Assembly: GCF_004795915.1 (NCBI RefSeq)
Contig: NZ_CP039253.1
Location: 4,119,501 to 4,183,500 of the forward strand
Length of the DNA stretch: 64,000 nucleotides
Direction: 5' to 3'
From: Rhodococcus sp. PAMC28707
GTDB taxonomy: Bacteria; Actinomycetota; Actinomycetes; Mycobacteriales; Mycobacteriaceae
This document shows positions 18,557 to 27,210 of the stretch, in pieces. Under the pieces are notes generated by a model. That model was not told the origin of the DNA. It did no database searches and worked only from the letters and a program-made list of their open reading frames with translations. The position numbers were made by a program, and so were the translations under genes. The first letter of the stretch is position 1. Each line of letters begins with the position of its first letter.

Positions 18557-18599
18557 GCCCTCTGACCTGCACGCACGTGCGGGTCAGGGGGTCTTTTTT
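18557..18599 (+). terminator. Rho-independent terminator after tRNA-Asn
   Basis: GC-rich stem of about 15 bp with mismatches (CCCTCTGACC...GGGTCAGGGGG) followed by a six-T run. The same terminator is found after att copy 3 at 33010-33054, and a shorter version follows att copy 2. Confidence 0.85.
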
Positions 18600-18746
18600 G
18601 TGTTGGAGCACGTGTTGGCGAAGTCGGACGGTCAGTGTCCATGTCGGTTCGCGTGACGGCCGTGACCTGGGATCTGTCTTCGATGCTGACGGATGTGTCA
18701 CGAGTTGTCACAACTCGTTCGTAACTCACTTTTCGATGAGCCTCTG

Positions 18747-19202
18747 ATGGCTGGCCATGGTCTGATCGAGCGTGCGCGTCGTGCTGCTGGTTTGACGCAA
18801 AGTGAGCTTGCGCTGCGGGCGCATACTTCGCGTCCGACGTTGTCTGCGTACGAGAACGGCCGCAAGTCACCGTCTTTGGAGACTGTCGAGTGATTGTTGG
18901 GGGTGGCGGGCTTCGGTGTCGAGGCTGTTCCTCGGACCGAGTTCATAGAGGTTGCGGGTGCTCGTGGTCGGGTGTTTCGGGTGCCGACGTCGTTGCCGCG
19001 GTTGCCGGTTTGGGACGCGTTGGCGACGGTGGTGTTGCCATCGGAGTTGAATTGGTCCGATCCGGGGCAGAAGTTTCGGTTGTCGGACTGTGTCGAGCGT
19101 GCTCGGGTGTACGAGATCGTGTTGCGCGAGGGTGGGCCGGAGGACGTGCTGCGGTACATCGATGGTGTGCTGCTTGTCGATGTGTGGTCCTCTCCGGACT
19201 AA
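18747..19202 (+). pseudogene. XRE-family regulator with internal stop codon
   Basis: Residues 1-48 are a helix-turn-helix of the XRE/HTH_3 type (GLTQSELALRAHTSRPTLSA then YENGRKSP). A TGA at 18891-18893 follows ETVE, after which the same frame continues for 102 codons (LLGVAGFGVEAVPR ... REGGPEDVLRYIDGVLLVDVW). That is the usual second half of a small actinobacterial XRE protein family that often partners an AbiEii-like nucleotidyltransferase. The stop is probably an Arg CGA changed to TGA. No partner toxin gene lies beside it. Confidence 0.7.
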
Positions 19203-19500
19203 TGAGGCGCAGTCATATTCGGTCGCAGGCTCGACGAAGTCTTCAGCTCCTCCGCGATAACCGCGATAACCGCGATAACCGCGATCGGCAGCGCTATTTA
19301 AGCACCCTCATCGAATGCGAAGATGGGCAGACAATGTGCGTTTAATGGCTCACGTTTCGAATACTGCATATCCACCGGTCCGGGTGAGCGTTATTCGAAT
19401 CGGCCGCAACGTAGCCCTGGCAATCAGACCGTTCGCCGCCTCGCCGACGATCCCCTCGCGCCTCGGGCAGCCGCGAGCGACGCCCGTAAGGTGACACGAC
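19203..19500. other. Non-coding stretch with a short tandem repeat
   Basis: No gene seen. It holds about four copies of the 9-bp unit CCGCGATAA around 19252-19286 and the first of two related spacer repeats (19356-19415). Confidence 0.6.
19356..19415 (+). repeat. Spacer repeat, copy 1
   Basis: About 60 bp beginning TTCGAATACTGCA. It is closely matched at 20288-20346 on the other side of the SMI1/KNR4 gene, and a short third match (TTCGCATACTGCA) lies at 20442-20454. Confidence 0.65.
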
Positions 19501-20241
19501 ATGACCGTCGAAACGCAGTGGAAACGCATCGTCGACTGGTGTGAAGCAAACACCCCGGCTACTGCACGAGCACTTCGCCCCGGTAGCGCACCTGAGGTGG
19601 TCGACGCCGCCATCGAGGCCACCGGAGTGAATTGGACAGGTGAACTTCGTGAGTTCTATCTGCTTAACAACGGTATGCAGCGCGACGACCCCGAGACAGG
19701 GGCGTACGCCGGAAGTATCTTCCCCATGCACGATCTAATCGATCTCGACGAGGTTCTCGAAACTCGACTGAGGATGCGGGCAGTCACCCAAGAACTGCTG
19801 GCGAGCGATCCGGTCGTCAGTCCCGAACAAGGTGCCGAATTTATTCGCGAGTACGAACGCCAAGACGCGGGATCGGTCGCGGGTTGGTTTCTGTCCTCGT
19901 TCATTCCGTTCGCAAGCCGCGATGGCTACATGTACTTCGTCGACACCAGGCCCGGACCTCGATCTGGCTGCGTCACCGGGTACGCACATTCTGACGCCGA
20001 CAATCGTGGCCCCGTATGGTCCAACGTCGCCGAGATGCTCGAAATCCACGCCGACGCACTGACAACGGGGTCGCCCATCCGTAATTTTATTCCCTCGGCC
20101 GACGACGGTGTCCTGAAATGGCATCTCATCGACGACGGCAGAAGCACGGCATCAGCAAAACCCGCATCCAGCAGTTACATACCCAGTCCTGACGACGAGA
20201 AGATCAAGAACGAGGCACGTCGTCGTCTCCTCGGTCGCTGA
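19501..20241 (+). CDS. SMI1/KNR4-family (SUKH) protein
   Basis: A 246-residue soluble protein. The SMI1/KNR4 fold is suggested by the N-terminal region WTGELREFYLLNNGM, followed by FPMHDLIDLDEVLETR and the later FIPFASRDGYMYFVD stretch with the GPVWSNVAEMLEIHA end. In bacteria this superfamily contains immunity proteins against polymorphic toxins. No toxin gene is adjacent, so it may be an orphan immunity gene, or act in another way. ATG at 19501 is preceded by an AGGTGAC ribosome-binding site. It lies between two copies of a 60-bp repeat. Confidence 0.7.
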   Translation: MTVETQWKRIVDWCEANTPATARALRPGSAPEVVDAAIEATGVNWTGELREFYLLNNGMQRDDPETGAYAGSIFPMHDLIDLDEVLETRLRMRAVTQELLASDPVVSPEQGAEFIREYERQDAGSVAGWFLSSFIPFASRDGYMYFVDTRPGPRSGCVTGYAHSDADNRGPVWSNVAEMLEIHADALTTGSPIRNFIPSADDGVLKWHLIDDGRSTASAKPASSSYIPSPDDEKIKNEARRRLLGR

Positions 20242-20287
20242 GTCCGTTCAGCCCGTATCGAGTCCTCTTCGACACGAATACCGCCCG

Positions 20288-20346
20288 TTCGAATACTGCA
20301 GATCCGCCGGTCGAGTGAGGATTGCTCGAAGCGGATGCAATGTAGC
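20288..20346 (+). repeat. Spacer repeat, copy 2
   Basis: Second copy of the 60-bp spacer sequence found at 19356-19415, starting TTCGAATACTGCA and ending in a CAATGTAGC-like tail. Confidence 0.65.
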
Positions 20347-20617
20347 TTGCTGCCAGTACAGAGGGTTTGCGGGCAACTAGGGATAGTCTCAACGAAGTTC
20401 GCCATCCTCCGTAGCCCGCGTGACCATGGGGCACCGCAAGTTTCGCATACTGCATTTGCACGAATGAACCCGTGAAGCGCACCCGCAGCGAGTACCGCAC
20501 CCTTCGAATACTTGTTGTTGGACGACCTCGCCTGAACTGTCGTGGGTCGTTCCATGCAGACTTTGATGCGAACCGGTCACGACGGCCGGGCTGACACTGT
20601 CATGATCGAACGGAGCT

Positions 20618-20884
20618 GTGTTGATGCGGAGCCTCAAAGTGTTGCTGGCTGTTTTTGGGCTTGTGCTGGGATTGGTATCGACTGTTCTGCTCGCCATTTT
20701 TTCCGATTCCACATCGAGGTCGGACTACGCGTTTGCGGGCGAGAGCACTAGCTCTGCGGGAGTGAGCTTCAGCGAGAATCCGCTGTTGTTCGTTGTTGGC
20801 GTGCCGCTTCTCTGCGCCTTGCTGGGGTGGCTCGTAGCGCTTATTCTGACCAAGCGCGGGTGGGTGATGTCGCGCGCGCATTGA
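20618..20884 (+). CDS. Small two-helix membrane protein
   Basis: An 88-residue ORF with hydrophobic helices at residues 5-28 and 55-80 separated by a Ser-rich loop, ending in a basic tail. The GTG at 20618, a TTG or the ATG at 20624 could start it. It is preceded by a GGAG-type motif. No family was recognised. It lies in the cargo part of the first integrated element. Confidence 0.5.
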   Translation: MLMRSLKVLLAVFGLVLGLVSTVLLAIFSDSTSRSDYAFAGESTSSAGVSFSENPLLFVVGVPLLCALLGWLVALILTKRGWVMSRAH

Positions 20885-20960
20885 TGGAGTCCTGTTTGGC
20901 TCCCCGGTGGTGGAGCATTGTATTGCGGTACTAGTTCGCTGTCCGGACTACTCTGGTGAC

Positions 20961-21517
20961 TTATCTATTGGGACGTGGGTAAAGTTGATCCGTTGCGGAG
21001 AGTTCTGGTTCGGCGGCGGGGGGCTTCTGCAGCTCGAACCAACTATCAGCAGGACTTTCGATCTCGGATACTTTCCGAGCGTTGATGTCTGTTTGACTCG
21101 ATGAGGGTTCGATGTCATCCCACAAGGTCACCATACGCTCGGTTGCAGACGCGTACTGGTTGCCGTCGAGGGTGTGTCGCGTTTCCTTGATGCCGAAATG
21201 CGGCCAGGAGAAGTACACCTCGAGTGGCCCGGCTGGGGGGACTGGGGACAGAATGAGGCCGACCTTGCTGTGCAGTCCGATTTCGCCTCTCCCGTTCCCG
21301 CTCAACTCATTTCGCTTACCGGAAGGTTGGTTGCTCGGATACCGTCAGGGTTTTCGAAGTCGATCAACATTTGCCAAGTGTGTGTCGGTTGACTTTTGCC
21401 GAAGCCGTACAGATCGAGAAATCGTTCTGTAGCAGTCACACTCGCCTCGACTGTGAACGTCATGCAGGTGCTGTACACATGCGAACCGATGAGCCATACC
21501 GCGATTGTGTCGCTCAT
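20961..21517 (-). pseudogene. Hypothetical protein split by a frameshift
   Basis: Two reading frames on the reverse strand meet at 21302-21305. The upstream one (from ATG 21517) ends NLPVSEMS and the downstream one (to 20961) begins with a TTG inside the overlap and continues GNGRGEIGLHSKVGLILSPV. Reading through with a one-base shift gives one coherent protein of about 185 residues with a central YFSWPHFGIKETR segment. It could instead be two translationally coupled genes. I do not recognise the family. Confidence 0.45.
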
Positions 21518-21581
21518 TCCGAATGGGCATGGAATGAAAGCGGATTCCCATGCGGCACGTCCCGAGCCGCCGGCTCTACAT

Positions 21582-22598
21582 TCAGGACGCCCGCGGCAGC
21601 GGCGGCACACCGGTTACCGGCTGTCCGGGATGCAGCATGGCCTGCAGTTCTATCAACGTCTCATCGGTCAAACTGTCTGCGCCGAGGCCGGTAGCGCATG
21701 CCCAATCGAAGTCCCGCGTCGACCATCCCCGGATTGGTGTCGGATAGTGCCGCGTCCAGTTCCTTGGAAGCAACCAATCCTCGTCGGACCGTCGCCGTCG
21801 CCACAATCGTCCGGAGCCCTTCTCGAACTCCGCCTCGAAACTGTCCGGGTGCCGCGCATCTCGCCGGACCTCTGTCGGAGTGAAATCGACCAGAACGTTG
21901 GCTTGCATTCGCCGAGCGCTGACAGTTTCGCGAAACCACTCCATGTCACGCTGCGAGCGCTCGACCCACCGGGCGGTGTTCTCGGCTTGGACGTCCAGCG
22001 GCGCTCTGACCGGTCCGCTCCATGTGAATGTCGAGTCCGGCAACGCTTGCGTTGGGAAGGCGCAACGACTGTATTCCGCAGTACCTTGTGCGCTGTCCTG
22101 CTTCAGGATTGCTCCGGTCTCGATGTCGACCGTCAACACTTCAGGCTGACTACCACGCCCGGTCTCGAGTTCGATCGACCAGCAGGGTCGACCGAGAAAC
22201 AATGTTGACTCTATTGCGCGGGTCGGCCGGCTGTAACCAGGGCGCACCCAATGTTCCACCGGGCGAGAGACGATGAGTTCCCGGCCAGGGTTGTGCACAC
22301 GTGTGTTCAGCAGGTCTGATTCGATGGGTTCATCGTGCTGCGCGTCGAAGACCCAGCAGGCCTCACCGTCGGAGAGGAACCGCGGTTCTCCAGCGAGCGA
22401 CTCGATGCGTGTCTTGCGGCCATCGCGGAGAAGTCGAACCTCGCCGAGCCCGAAGCCCACGTGCGACGGGGCGACGCCGTGATGCGCGTCGTAGATGACC
22501 CGAGACCCGGTCTCGACGTGGGCGGCCCGCACAATGCCGATGACCGGCGACGTCGGACCATCTACGACCTTCAGCAGTACTTCTACCCAATGTGTCAT
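21582..22598 (-). CDS. Unknown protein, second gene of a coupled pair
   Basis: A 338-residue soluble protein beginning MTHWVEVLLKVV, rich in Arg, Trp and Asp, with no signal peptide or membrane helix. The middle contains RPCWSIELETGRGSQPEVLT and VDIETGAILKQ, a pattern of beta strands like that of proteins that bind or sense lipids or peptides. This is only a fold-level impression. Its start overlaps the stop of the upstream 458-residue gene by 4 bp (ATGA), so the two products are made together. No family was recognised. Confidence 0.6.
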   Translation of the reverse strand: MTHWVEVLLKVVDGPTSPVIGIVRAAHVETGSRVIYDAHHGVAPSHVGFGLGEVRLLRDGRKTRIESLAGEPRFLSDGEACWVFDAQHDEPIESDLLNTRVHNPGRELIVSRPVEHWVRPGYSRPTRAIESTLFLGRPCWSIELETGRGSQPEVLTVDIETGAILKQDSAQGTAEYSRCAFPTQALPDSTFTWSGPVRAPLDVQAENTARWVERSQRDMEWFRETVSARRMQANVLVDFTPTEVRRDARHPDSFEAEFEKGSGRLWRRRRSDEDWLLPRNWTRHYPTPIRGWSTRDFDWACATGLGADSLTDETLIELQAMLHPGQPVTGVPPLPRAS

Positions 22599-23914
22599 AC
22601 GTACAGCACCCCGTTGACTGCGTGCGATCGATCCGGATACGCGCGAGTGTCCGCCTGTTCCATCAGCTCCGTCGGGACGTAGCGGGTCACGTCGTCCAGT
22701 CGCTGTCCCTGCTCGTCGTACAGACGCAGTCGCGCCACCAAGATCAACTCCTTGTAGTCGTCGTGCTTGAATCTCACGTGCAGTCGCCCGTACGGCCAGT
22801 CACCGACGAACTCGGCCTGGACATCGTGCATGAGTGGCGAAAACCGGCGGCCATGCAGCTTGCGTACGCAGTATCGGATGTACGACGCATGATCCGGTGG
22901 CTCGGGAGCAACCGGTCGACACCAGCTGGAGACGTCGAGGTCGTCGGTGGCGGTCAGGATTCGAGGTTCGATCTGTCCGGCCGTCAGCTGCATGAGCGCG
23001 CGTGTTGCCTTACCGCTCCCTGCGTAGTGCGCGAGGAGCCACAGCTGATCACCGTGCGCGGCACCTGCTGCCACGTGCACGCCGGGCAATCGCAGTTCCA
23101 GTTCGGGCATCCTCGAGTTGTCTCTGTATGCCCGGACCAGAAGAACGTTGCTCCGCTTGTCGGTCATTCCCCAATGCCACCGGATGCCCTCCGCAACTGC
23201 GCGTTTGCGGCGGTGTCGTTCGTTGTAGGTGACGTCGGCGTACTCGCTGGTGTGCCAGGACCCGGCCGCGTTCGATCTGGGGTGGTCGTCGAGACGAACC
23301 CGATTTGGTGCTGCATCCAGCGGTAGGTAGATCCACGACTTGGTGCGCTGCAGAACGTATCCCGCGGGTGCAGGTGAGTCGCGGTAGGTCCGCGTCCATG
23401 GATCGTGCTCGACGCCGAGATGCACGCTGTCGTCGTCGAAGTCGGCCGCCGCGAGAACCCCGTCCATGTCGACTGTCGTGATTCCCCCGCTCGGGTCTGC
23501 CAGAACGAGCGGAGGCTCAGGGTTTACCTGACGCCGAGGGGATGTGTCGGCGGTGGGCGCGATGTCTTCGCGTACCTGTGTTGGTCGGAAGCACCACGCA
23601 CCGGATGAACCTGCCGTCAGGAGATGGGTGCCTTCGAGATATTCGGCATGATGAACACCGTCGACAGTGATGCGGGCCAGCGTCTCGGTACCTCGGTACT
23701 GCACCCAAAGTCCATCCTCGTCAGAGGCAACGGTGAGGTCGGATGAAGTGGAAGAGAGTATCTGCGGCCAGGACACCACCCGGTCGAGACAACCAGTTGC
23801 GCAGTCCAGAAGTGCTGCCAAAGGTTGGGTCTCATCGAGCAGCCATAGGCGGCCAGCGGCGAACTCTAAATAACGCGGGCGAAGGAGCCGACGTTCATGC
23901 GAGCGGGCGGTCAT
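22595..23914 (-). CDS. Unknown protein with beta-propeller-like pattern
   Basis: About 439 residues from the ATG at 23914; the frame also offers a start at 23971. Repeated short strands with Trp/Gly/Asp turns (GRLWLLDETQPLAALLDCATG, then DEDGLWVQYRGTETLARIT and GDQLWLLAHYAGSG) suggest a beta-propeller or similar all-beta protein. There is no export signal. It is translationally coupled to the downstream unknown gene and divergent from another unknown gene by about 60 bp. The function is unknown. Confidence 0.6.
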   Translation of the reverse strand: MTARSHERRLLRPRYLEFAAGRLWLLDETQPLAALLDCATGCLDRVVSWPQILSSTSSDLTVASDEDGLWVQYRGTETLARITVDGVHHAEYLEGTHLLTAGSSGAWCFRPTQVREDIAPTADTSPRRQVNPEPPLVLADPSGGITTVDMDGVLAAADFDDDSVHLGVEHDPWTRTYRDSPAPAGYVLQRTKSWIYLPLDAAPNRVRLDDHPRSNAAGSWHTSEYADVTYNERHRRKRAVAEGIRWHWGMTDKRSNVLLVRAYRDNSRMPELELRLPGVHVAAGAAHGDQLWLLAHYAGSGKATRALMQLTAGQIEPRILTATDDLDVSSWCRPVAPEPPDHASYIRYCVRKLHGRRFSPLMHDVQAEFVGDWPYGRLHVRFKHDDYKELILVARLRLYDEQGQRLDDVTRYVPTELMEQADTRAYPDRSHAVNGVLYV

Positions 23915-24232
23915 GCGCCTTTCGGCAAAGTCATAACGCCGATGGTACGACACCTCGGCCCAAGTGCACAAAGATGTTCTCTCGGGACAGTTATGCCGCG
24001 TGGGATGCTCGAGCTATGCACTGGCCGATCTACGAGTACGTGGAGGAGTGGGATCTTCCGCTGGTCCCCGCATCCGGGAACGGTGCGCCGACGCACCTTG
24101 TCGACGCATGCGCTGCAGTCGGGCGCGATTTGCACTATCGCAGGCATGGCCCAGATGTGGACCTCGACGGTGCGGTATGATCGGCCCAGGGATTTCGGAC
24201 AGTGGACCCGCTTAGAATAGGGATCTACTGAA

Positions 24233-24541
24233 ATGAGCCAGTCCAGCATGAGCAGATCGCGTCGATCGTTCAGTCCCGAGTTCAAGGACGAACTGTGCCG
24301 AGAGGTCATCGACTCCTCCAAGCCGATCAGCGAAGTCGCCAAGGCCTACAACGTCGGTGACGACAGTCTGCGCCGGTGGCTGGTGAAGTATCGGGACACT
24401 CACGGCGGCGGCCCGGACACCGAACTCACCCTCACCGAACGAGCCCGCCTCGCCCAACTCGAACGGGAGAATCGAGAACTTCGAGCCGAGGCAGCCTTCC
24501 TGAAAAAAGCAGCCTCGTACTTTGCACGGGAGCCACGGTAG
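24233..24541 (+). CDS. IS3-family transposase OrfA
   Basis: A 102-residue DNA-binding protein: a helix-turn-helix (FSPEFKDELCREVIDSS ... AKAYNVGDDSLRRWLVK) followed by a leucine-zipper-like helix (LAQLERENRELRAEAAFLKK). In IS3 elements it binds the ends and can be fused to OrfB by programmed -1 frameshifting. Here it ends one base into the OrfB start. It is intact. Confidence 0.92.
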   Translation: MSQSSMSRSRRSFSPEFKDELCREVIDSSKPISEVAKAYNVGDDSLRRWLVKYRDTHGGGPDTELTLTERARLAQLERENRELRAEAAFLKKAASYFAREPR

Positions 24542-25434
24542 TGGCGAAGTACGAGTTCATCGATTCCTATGTCGCGGACGACTCCGCGGTAGTACCGATC
24601 ACCGACCGCTGCCGCTGGCTCGCGGTCTCCACCTCCGGGTTCTACCACTGGAAAAGCCGGCCGCAATCAGCAACCGCGATCCGCAGAGATACTCTGGCAC
24701 AACGTATTCGGGTGTTCTTCGGGCTCTCGCACGGCACGTACGGATACCGCCGCATCCACGCAGATCTGCGAGCAGCCGAGATTGAATGCTCCCCGGAACT
24801 GGTCCGATCGATCATGCGCGACGAGGACCTCGCGCCGTGCCAGCCGCGGCCGTTCCGGGTCACTACCGACTCCGACCCGAACAGCGAGCCGGTCGTGCCG
24901 GATCTGCTCGTGCGCGACTTCTCCGCTGATCGCCCAGGAGCGAAGTTCGTCGGCGACATCACCTACATCCACACCTGGCAGGGGTTCGTATATCTCGCGA
25001 CGGTCATCGACTGCTACTCCCGCAAAGTCGTGGGCTGGTCGATCGCAGACCATATGCGTACCGAACTGGTGGCGGCGGCGTTGACGAATGCGGCATCGAC
25101 GACCCTGATCGAGTCGGGAGCGATTTTTCACTCCGATCGCGGCAGTGTCTACGCATCGCGGGCCTACCGGGCTTTGGTGAGCTCGCTGGGGATGCGGTCG
25201 TCCATAGGGCGGACCGGGGTGTGTTGGGACAACAGTATGGCGGAAAGTTTCTTCGCGGCCCTCAAGAACGAGTGCGTCTACCGAACGATCTATCCCACGA
25301 AAGACAAAGCGCGACAAGATGTCATCAGATATATCGAAGGGTTCTACAATCCACGACGCCGGCATTCGGCAATCGGGTACCGATCCCCGAACGACGTCCA
25401 CTACAGTTATCGGCAGCCCGCGATCGCGGCCTGA
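24541..25434 (+). CDS. IS3-family transposase OrfB (DDE)
   Basis: A 297-residue integrase-fold transposase with an HTH_21-type N-terminus (HGTYGYRRIHADLR) and the rve core. The DDE residues are visible in KFVGDITYIHTW, IFHSDRGSVYAS and DNSMAESFFAALKNE. The GTG at 24541 overlaps the OrfA stop by one base. Longer readings from upstream lie in the OrfA frame and are shadows. It is intact and identical to the OrfB of copy 2. Confidence 0.93.
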   Translation: MAKYEFIDSYVADDSAVVPITDRCRWLAVSTSGFYHWKSRPQSATAIRRDTLAQRIRVFFGLSHGTYGYRRIHADLRAAEIECSPELVRSIMRDEDLAPCQPRPFRVTTDSDPNSEPVVPDLLVRDFSADRPGAKFVGDITYIHTWQGFVYLATVIDCYSRKVVGWSIADHMRTELVAAALTNAASTTLIESGAIFHSDRGSVYASRAYRALVSSLGMRSSIGRTGVCWDNSMAESFFAALKNECVYRTIYPTKDKARQDVIRYIEGFYNPRRRHSAIGYRSPNDVHYSYRQPAIAA

Positions 25435-25920
25435 GAATAGTCATCTCCATTGTCCGAAATCCTCGCGGCAGATCAGTATGGACCATCTCGCTGATGGAAG
25501 ACGGGTGGTGCCACCTCAGCTTCGCTTCGGATTCGCGCCCGAAACTGAAGAATTCCGGTGTCGAACTGCAAAAGTCCTTTTCCTTGGGCGGGCTGCACAT
25601 CGATCAGCTCCTCGAGGAGGCAACCGTCGTTGTCGCCGACGCCGTACAGACCGAACTTGCCGGGTACCCACCGTTCGTTCAATGGCCGATCGAGGAGAAG
25701 CGGCTGCTGTTGCCAGTCGCTCGTGCCGGTGCCGCGATCTGGCGCGACCCCCGCACCGATCGGAGTGTCGCCGAAATTGGCTTGTTGAAAGCGGCTAGTT
25801 GAAAACGCTGAAGCTTCTCCAACCCGTTGAAATATCGGACAGTGGACTCTAATTCAGTCCTGGGGCGGTGACGCTGAACGATTCGACTACTGCATTGTGC
25901 CAGTCGCAGACTGACAACCG

Positions 25921-26340
25921 TTATCGCTCAACTGCGTCTCCCCGAATTTCATTCTTGATGACCGGCATGCCAAGTTCCGCGATGCCCGTGTTGGGCTTCG
26001 AGCTGCGCTGCTGCATTCGATCCAGGCTGGCCAGCTTCGCAGCGGCTGCATAGAGACTGATCCGCAGTCCTTCGGCCTCACCGGTCCACCCATTGGCCCG
26101 CGCCTCATCTATATGAGCACGAAGATTGGCCACAATGTCGACCAGTCGTGTCCGAGCGCCTGGATCGATTCGTAGGCTCGGGCACCGAATGGACGCGTGC
26201 TCATGCTGGCACGGCGTCCCGTAGGGGCGGCCACAGGTTCCTAGTTCGAGCTTGCGCATCTCGAAGTGCTGTTGGAAGTCGTGCCATTCCTGGTCGGTGG
26301 GTTCGCGGTACTCGGCGGCGGGTCGTACGGCGCGGCGGGA
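25921..26340 (-). pseudogene. Tyrosine-recombinase (integrase) C-terminal remnant
   Basis: On the reverse strand a frame reads EYREPTDQEWHDFQQHFEMR, then KLELGTCGRPYGTPCQHEHA and SIRCPSLRIDPGARTRL, and continues to 25921. This matches the Cys/His-rich C-terminal extension that I know from a family of actinobacterial site-specific integrases. Everything upstream, including the catalytic domain, is missing: the frame meets a stop near 26350, where a different gene fragment begins. It is probably what remains of the integrase that mobilised one of these elements. Confidence 0.6.
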
Positions 26341-26692
26341 GTCGAGGAAGGAGCGCTACGAGCGGATCAACTTCGCCGAAGATCCTCACCGCGATCACGC
26401 CGCTGGCGCGTCTGGCTTGGTCGAACACCGGGGTCACTCTGCCGCCAGCGTCCTTGCGAAATGGCGGCTGTCCGGTCTGGGCGAAGTCGCTTTGGCCGTC
26501 GCGTTCGAGACGTTCGTTACCGACGTGCTCGGCGAGCCCACATACTTGCCGAGTCACCAACGTGAGGCATCCGATGCTCACTCTTTCAGAATGATGCGCA
26601 GATTCTTCGACTACCAAATAAGGCATGTGCCAGCGCGCGAGCGGGAACACATCGTGGACGGTCATCTTAGGCGCATGAAAGCAGAGGCATAG
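26340..26692 (+). pseudogene. C-terminal fragment of an unknown gene
   Basis: Forward frame reading KERYERINFAEDPHRDHAAG ... VALAVAFETFVTDVLGEPTY ... FDYQIRHVPAREREHIVDG and ending at 26692. It looks protein-like from about 26340, where it abuts the integrase remnant, so its 5' part is gone. No family was recognised. Confidence 0.4.
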
Positions 26693-27108
26693 AGGACGTC
26701 GGAGCCTCTGCTTTTGTTGGTCAGCCGCGTCCACACCGCGTTTCCTTCGAAGCTAAGCGCTCTCGTCGAAGGTGGGACAGCCTTGATTCGAGTATCGACC
26801 AAGTTCCGAGCAGGTCGGCGCGTCGACCAGATTCGCCGATGATCGAGGTGCCCTTGATTGGATGGCAGGACTCAAACAATCACCGCTTTCGATTCGCATG
26901 TGACGATTGCCAATCCGAGGGTTGCGCTCCGTCCCAGCGCGTGTGCAGGGCAGTCCGCCGGGCCTTTCGGCTTTGACTCAGGTGTCACGCAGTTGTCACA
27001 AGTGGGTACGAACGGGCGTGGATTCGGGTAGTACCGCCTGAACAATTGCTGCTGCTCAAGGGCACTGAGGTGGCTCCATTTGGATGCATGGAGATGACGC
27101 TCATGTGG
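26693..27108. other. Non-coding element end with repeated GTTGTCAC motifs
   Basis: No gene seen. Positions 26982-27045 (GTGTCACGCAGTTGTCACAA and following) closely match 32832-32896, in each case shortly before an att copy. It is probably an integrase arm region at the right end of element A. Confidence 0.6.
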
Positions 27109-27154
27109 CTGTTAATCGGACGGTTGCTGGTTCGAGTCCAGCCGGGGGAGCGCT
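27109..27154 (+). repeat. att copy 2 (tRNA-Asn 3' half), element A/B junction
   Basis: Exact 46-base repeat of the tRNA-Asn 3' half without the 5' half, so it is not a functional tRNA. It is preceded by CTCATGTGG as in copy 3 and followed by a GGCCCTC...GAGGGCC stem with a T-run (27157-27210). Confidence 0.88.
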
Positions 27155-27156
27155 AA

Positions 27157-27210
27157 TAGGCCCTCTGACCTGCGGATTCGTCCGTTGGGTTGGAGGGCCT
27201 TTTTTGTTTC
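27157..27210 (+). terminator. Terminator-like hairpin after att copy 2
   Basis: GGCCCTC and GAGGGCC arms with a larger loop, followed by TTTTTT. It is a diverged form of the terminator after the intact tRNA. Confidence 0.65.

Larger units (their letters stand above)
18506..19022 (+). repeat. Long direct repeat, left copy (about 515 bp)
   Basis: From the tRNA 3' half through the terminator and most of the XRE gene, this stretch is repeated almost exactly at 32960-33475. By eye I see only an indel-type difference just after the tRNA end and one A/G substitution inside the XRE gene. The two copies bracket the 14.4-kb array. Confidence 0.85.
24178..25475 (+). mobile_element. IS3-family insertion sequence, copy 1
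   Basis: A 1298-bp element bounded by TGATC...GATCA ends, with imperfect terminal inverted repeats of about 29 bp sharing ATTTCGGACA. A 3-bp direct duplication, GTA, flanks it (24175-24177 and 25476-25478). It encodes the usual orfA and orfB. An inverted copy of the same length lies at 27576-28873. Confidence 0.93.
23974..25802 (+). pseudogene. Hypothetical gene interrupted by IS3 copy 1
   Basis: The reading frame from ATG 23974 (MFSRDSYAAWDARAMHWPI) runs to GTA at 24177 and resumes at 25479 after the insertion sequence (WTISLMEDGWCHLSFAS), ending at 25802. Removing the element and one GTA duplication restores an uninterrupted protein of about 175 residues. It contains no membrane segment. 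I do not recognise the family. It is divergent from the beta-propeller-like gene. Confidence 0.75.

Noticed and set aside
19252-19286. Short CCGCGATAA tandem repeat as a possible origin iteron or CRISPR
   Set aside because: Only about four directly adjacent 9-bp copies without spacers, and no replication gene nearby; a simple slippage repeat is enough.
27109-27160. Second and third tRNA-Asn genes at 27.1 and 32.96 kb
   Set aside because: Only the 3' half matches; the D-arm and acceptor 5' strand are absent, so these are att sites and not tRNA genes.
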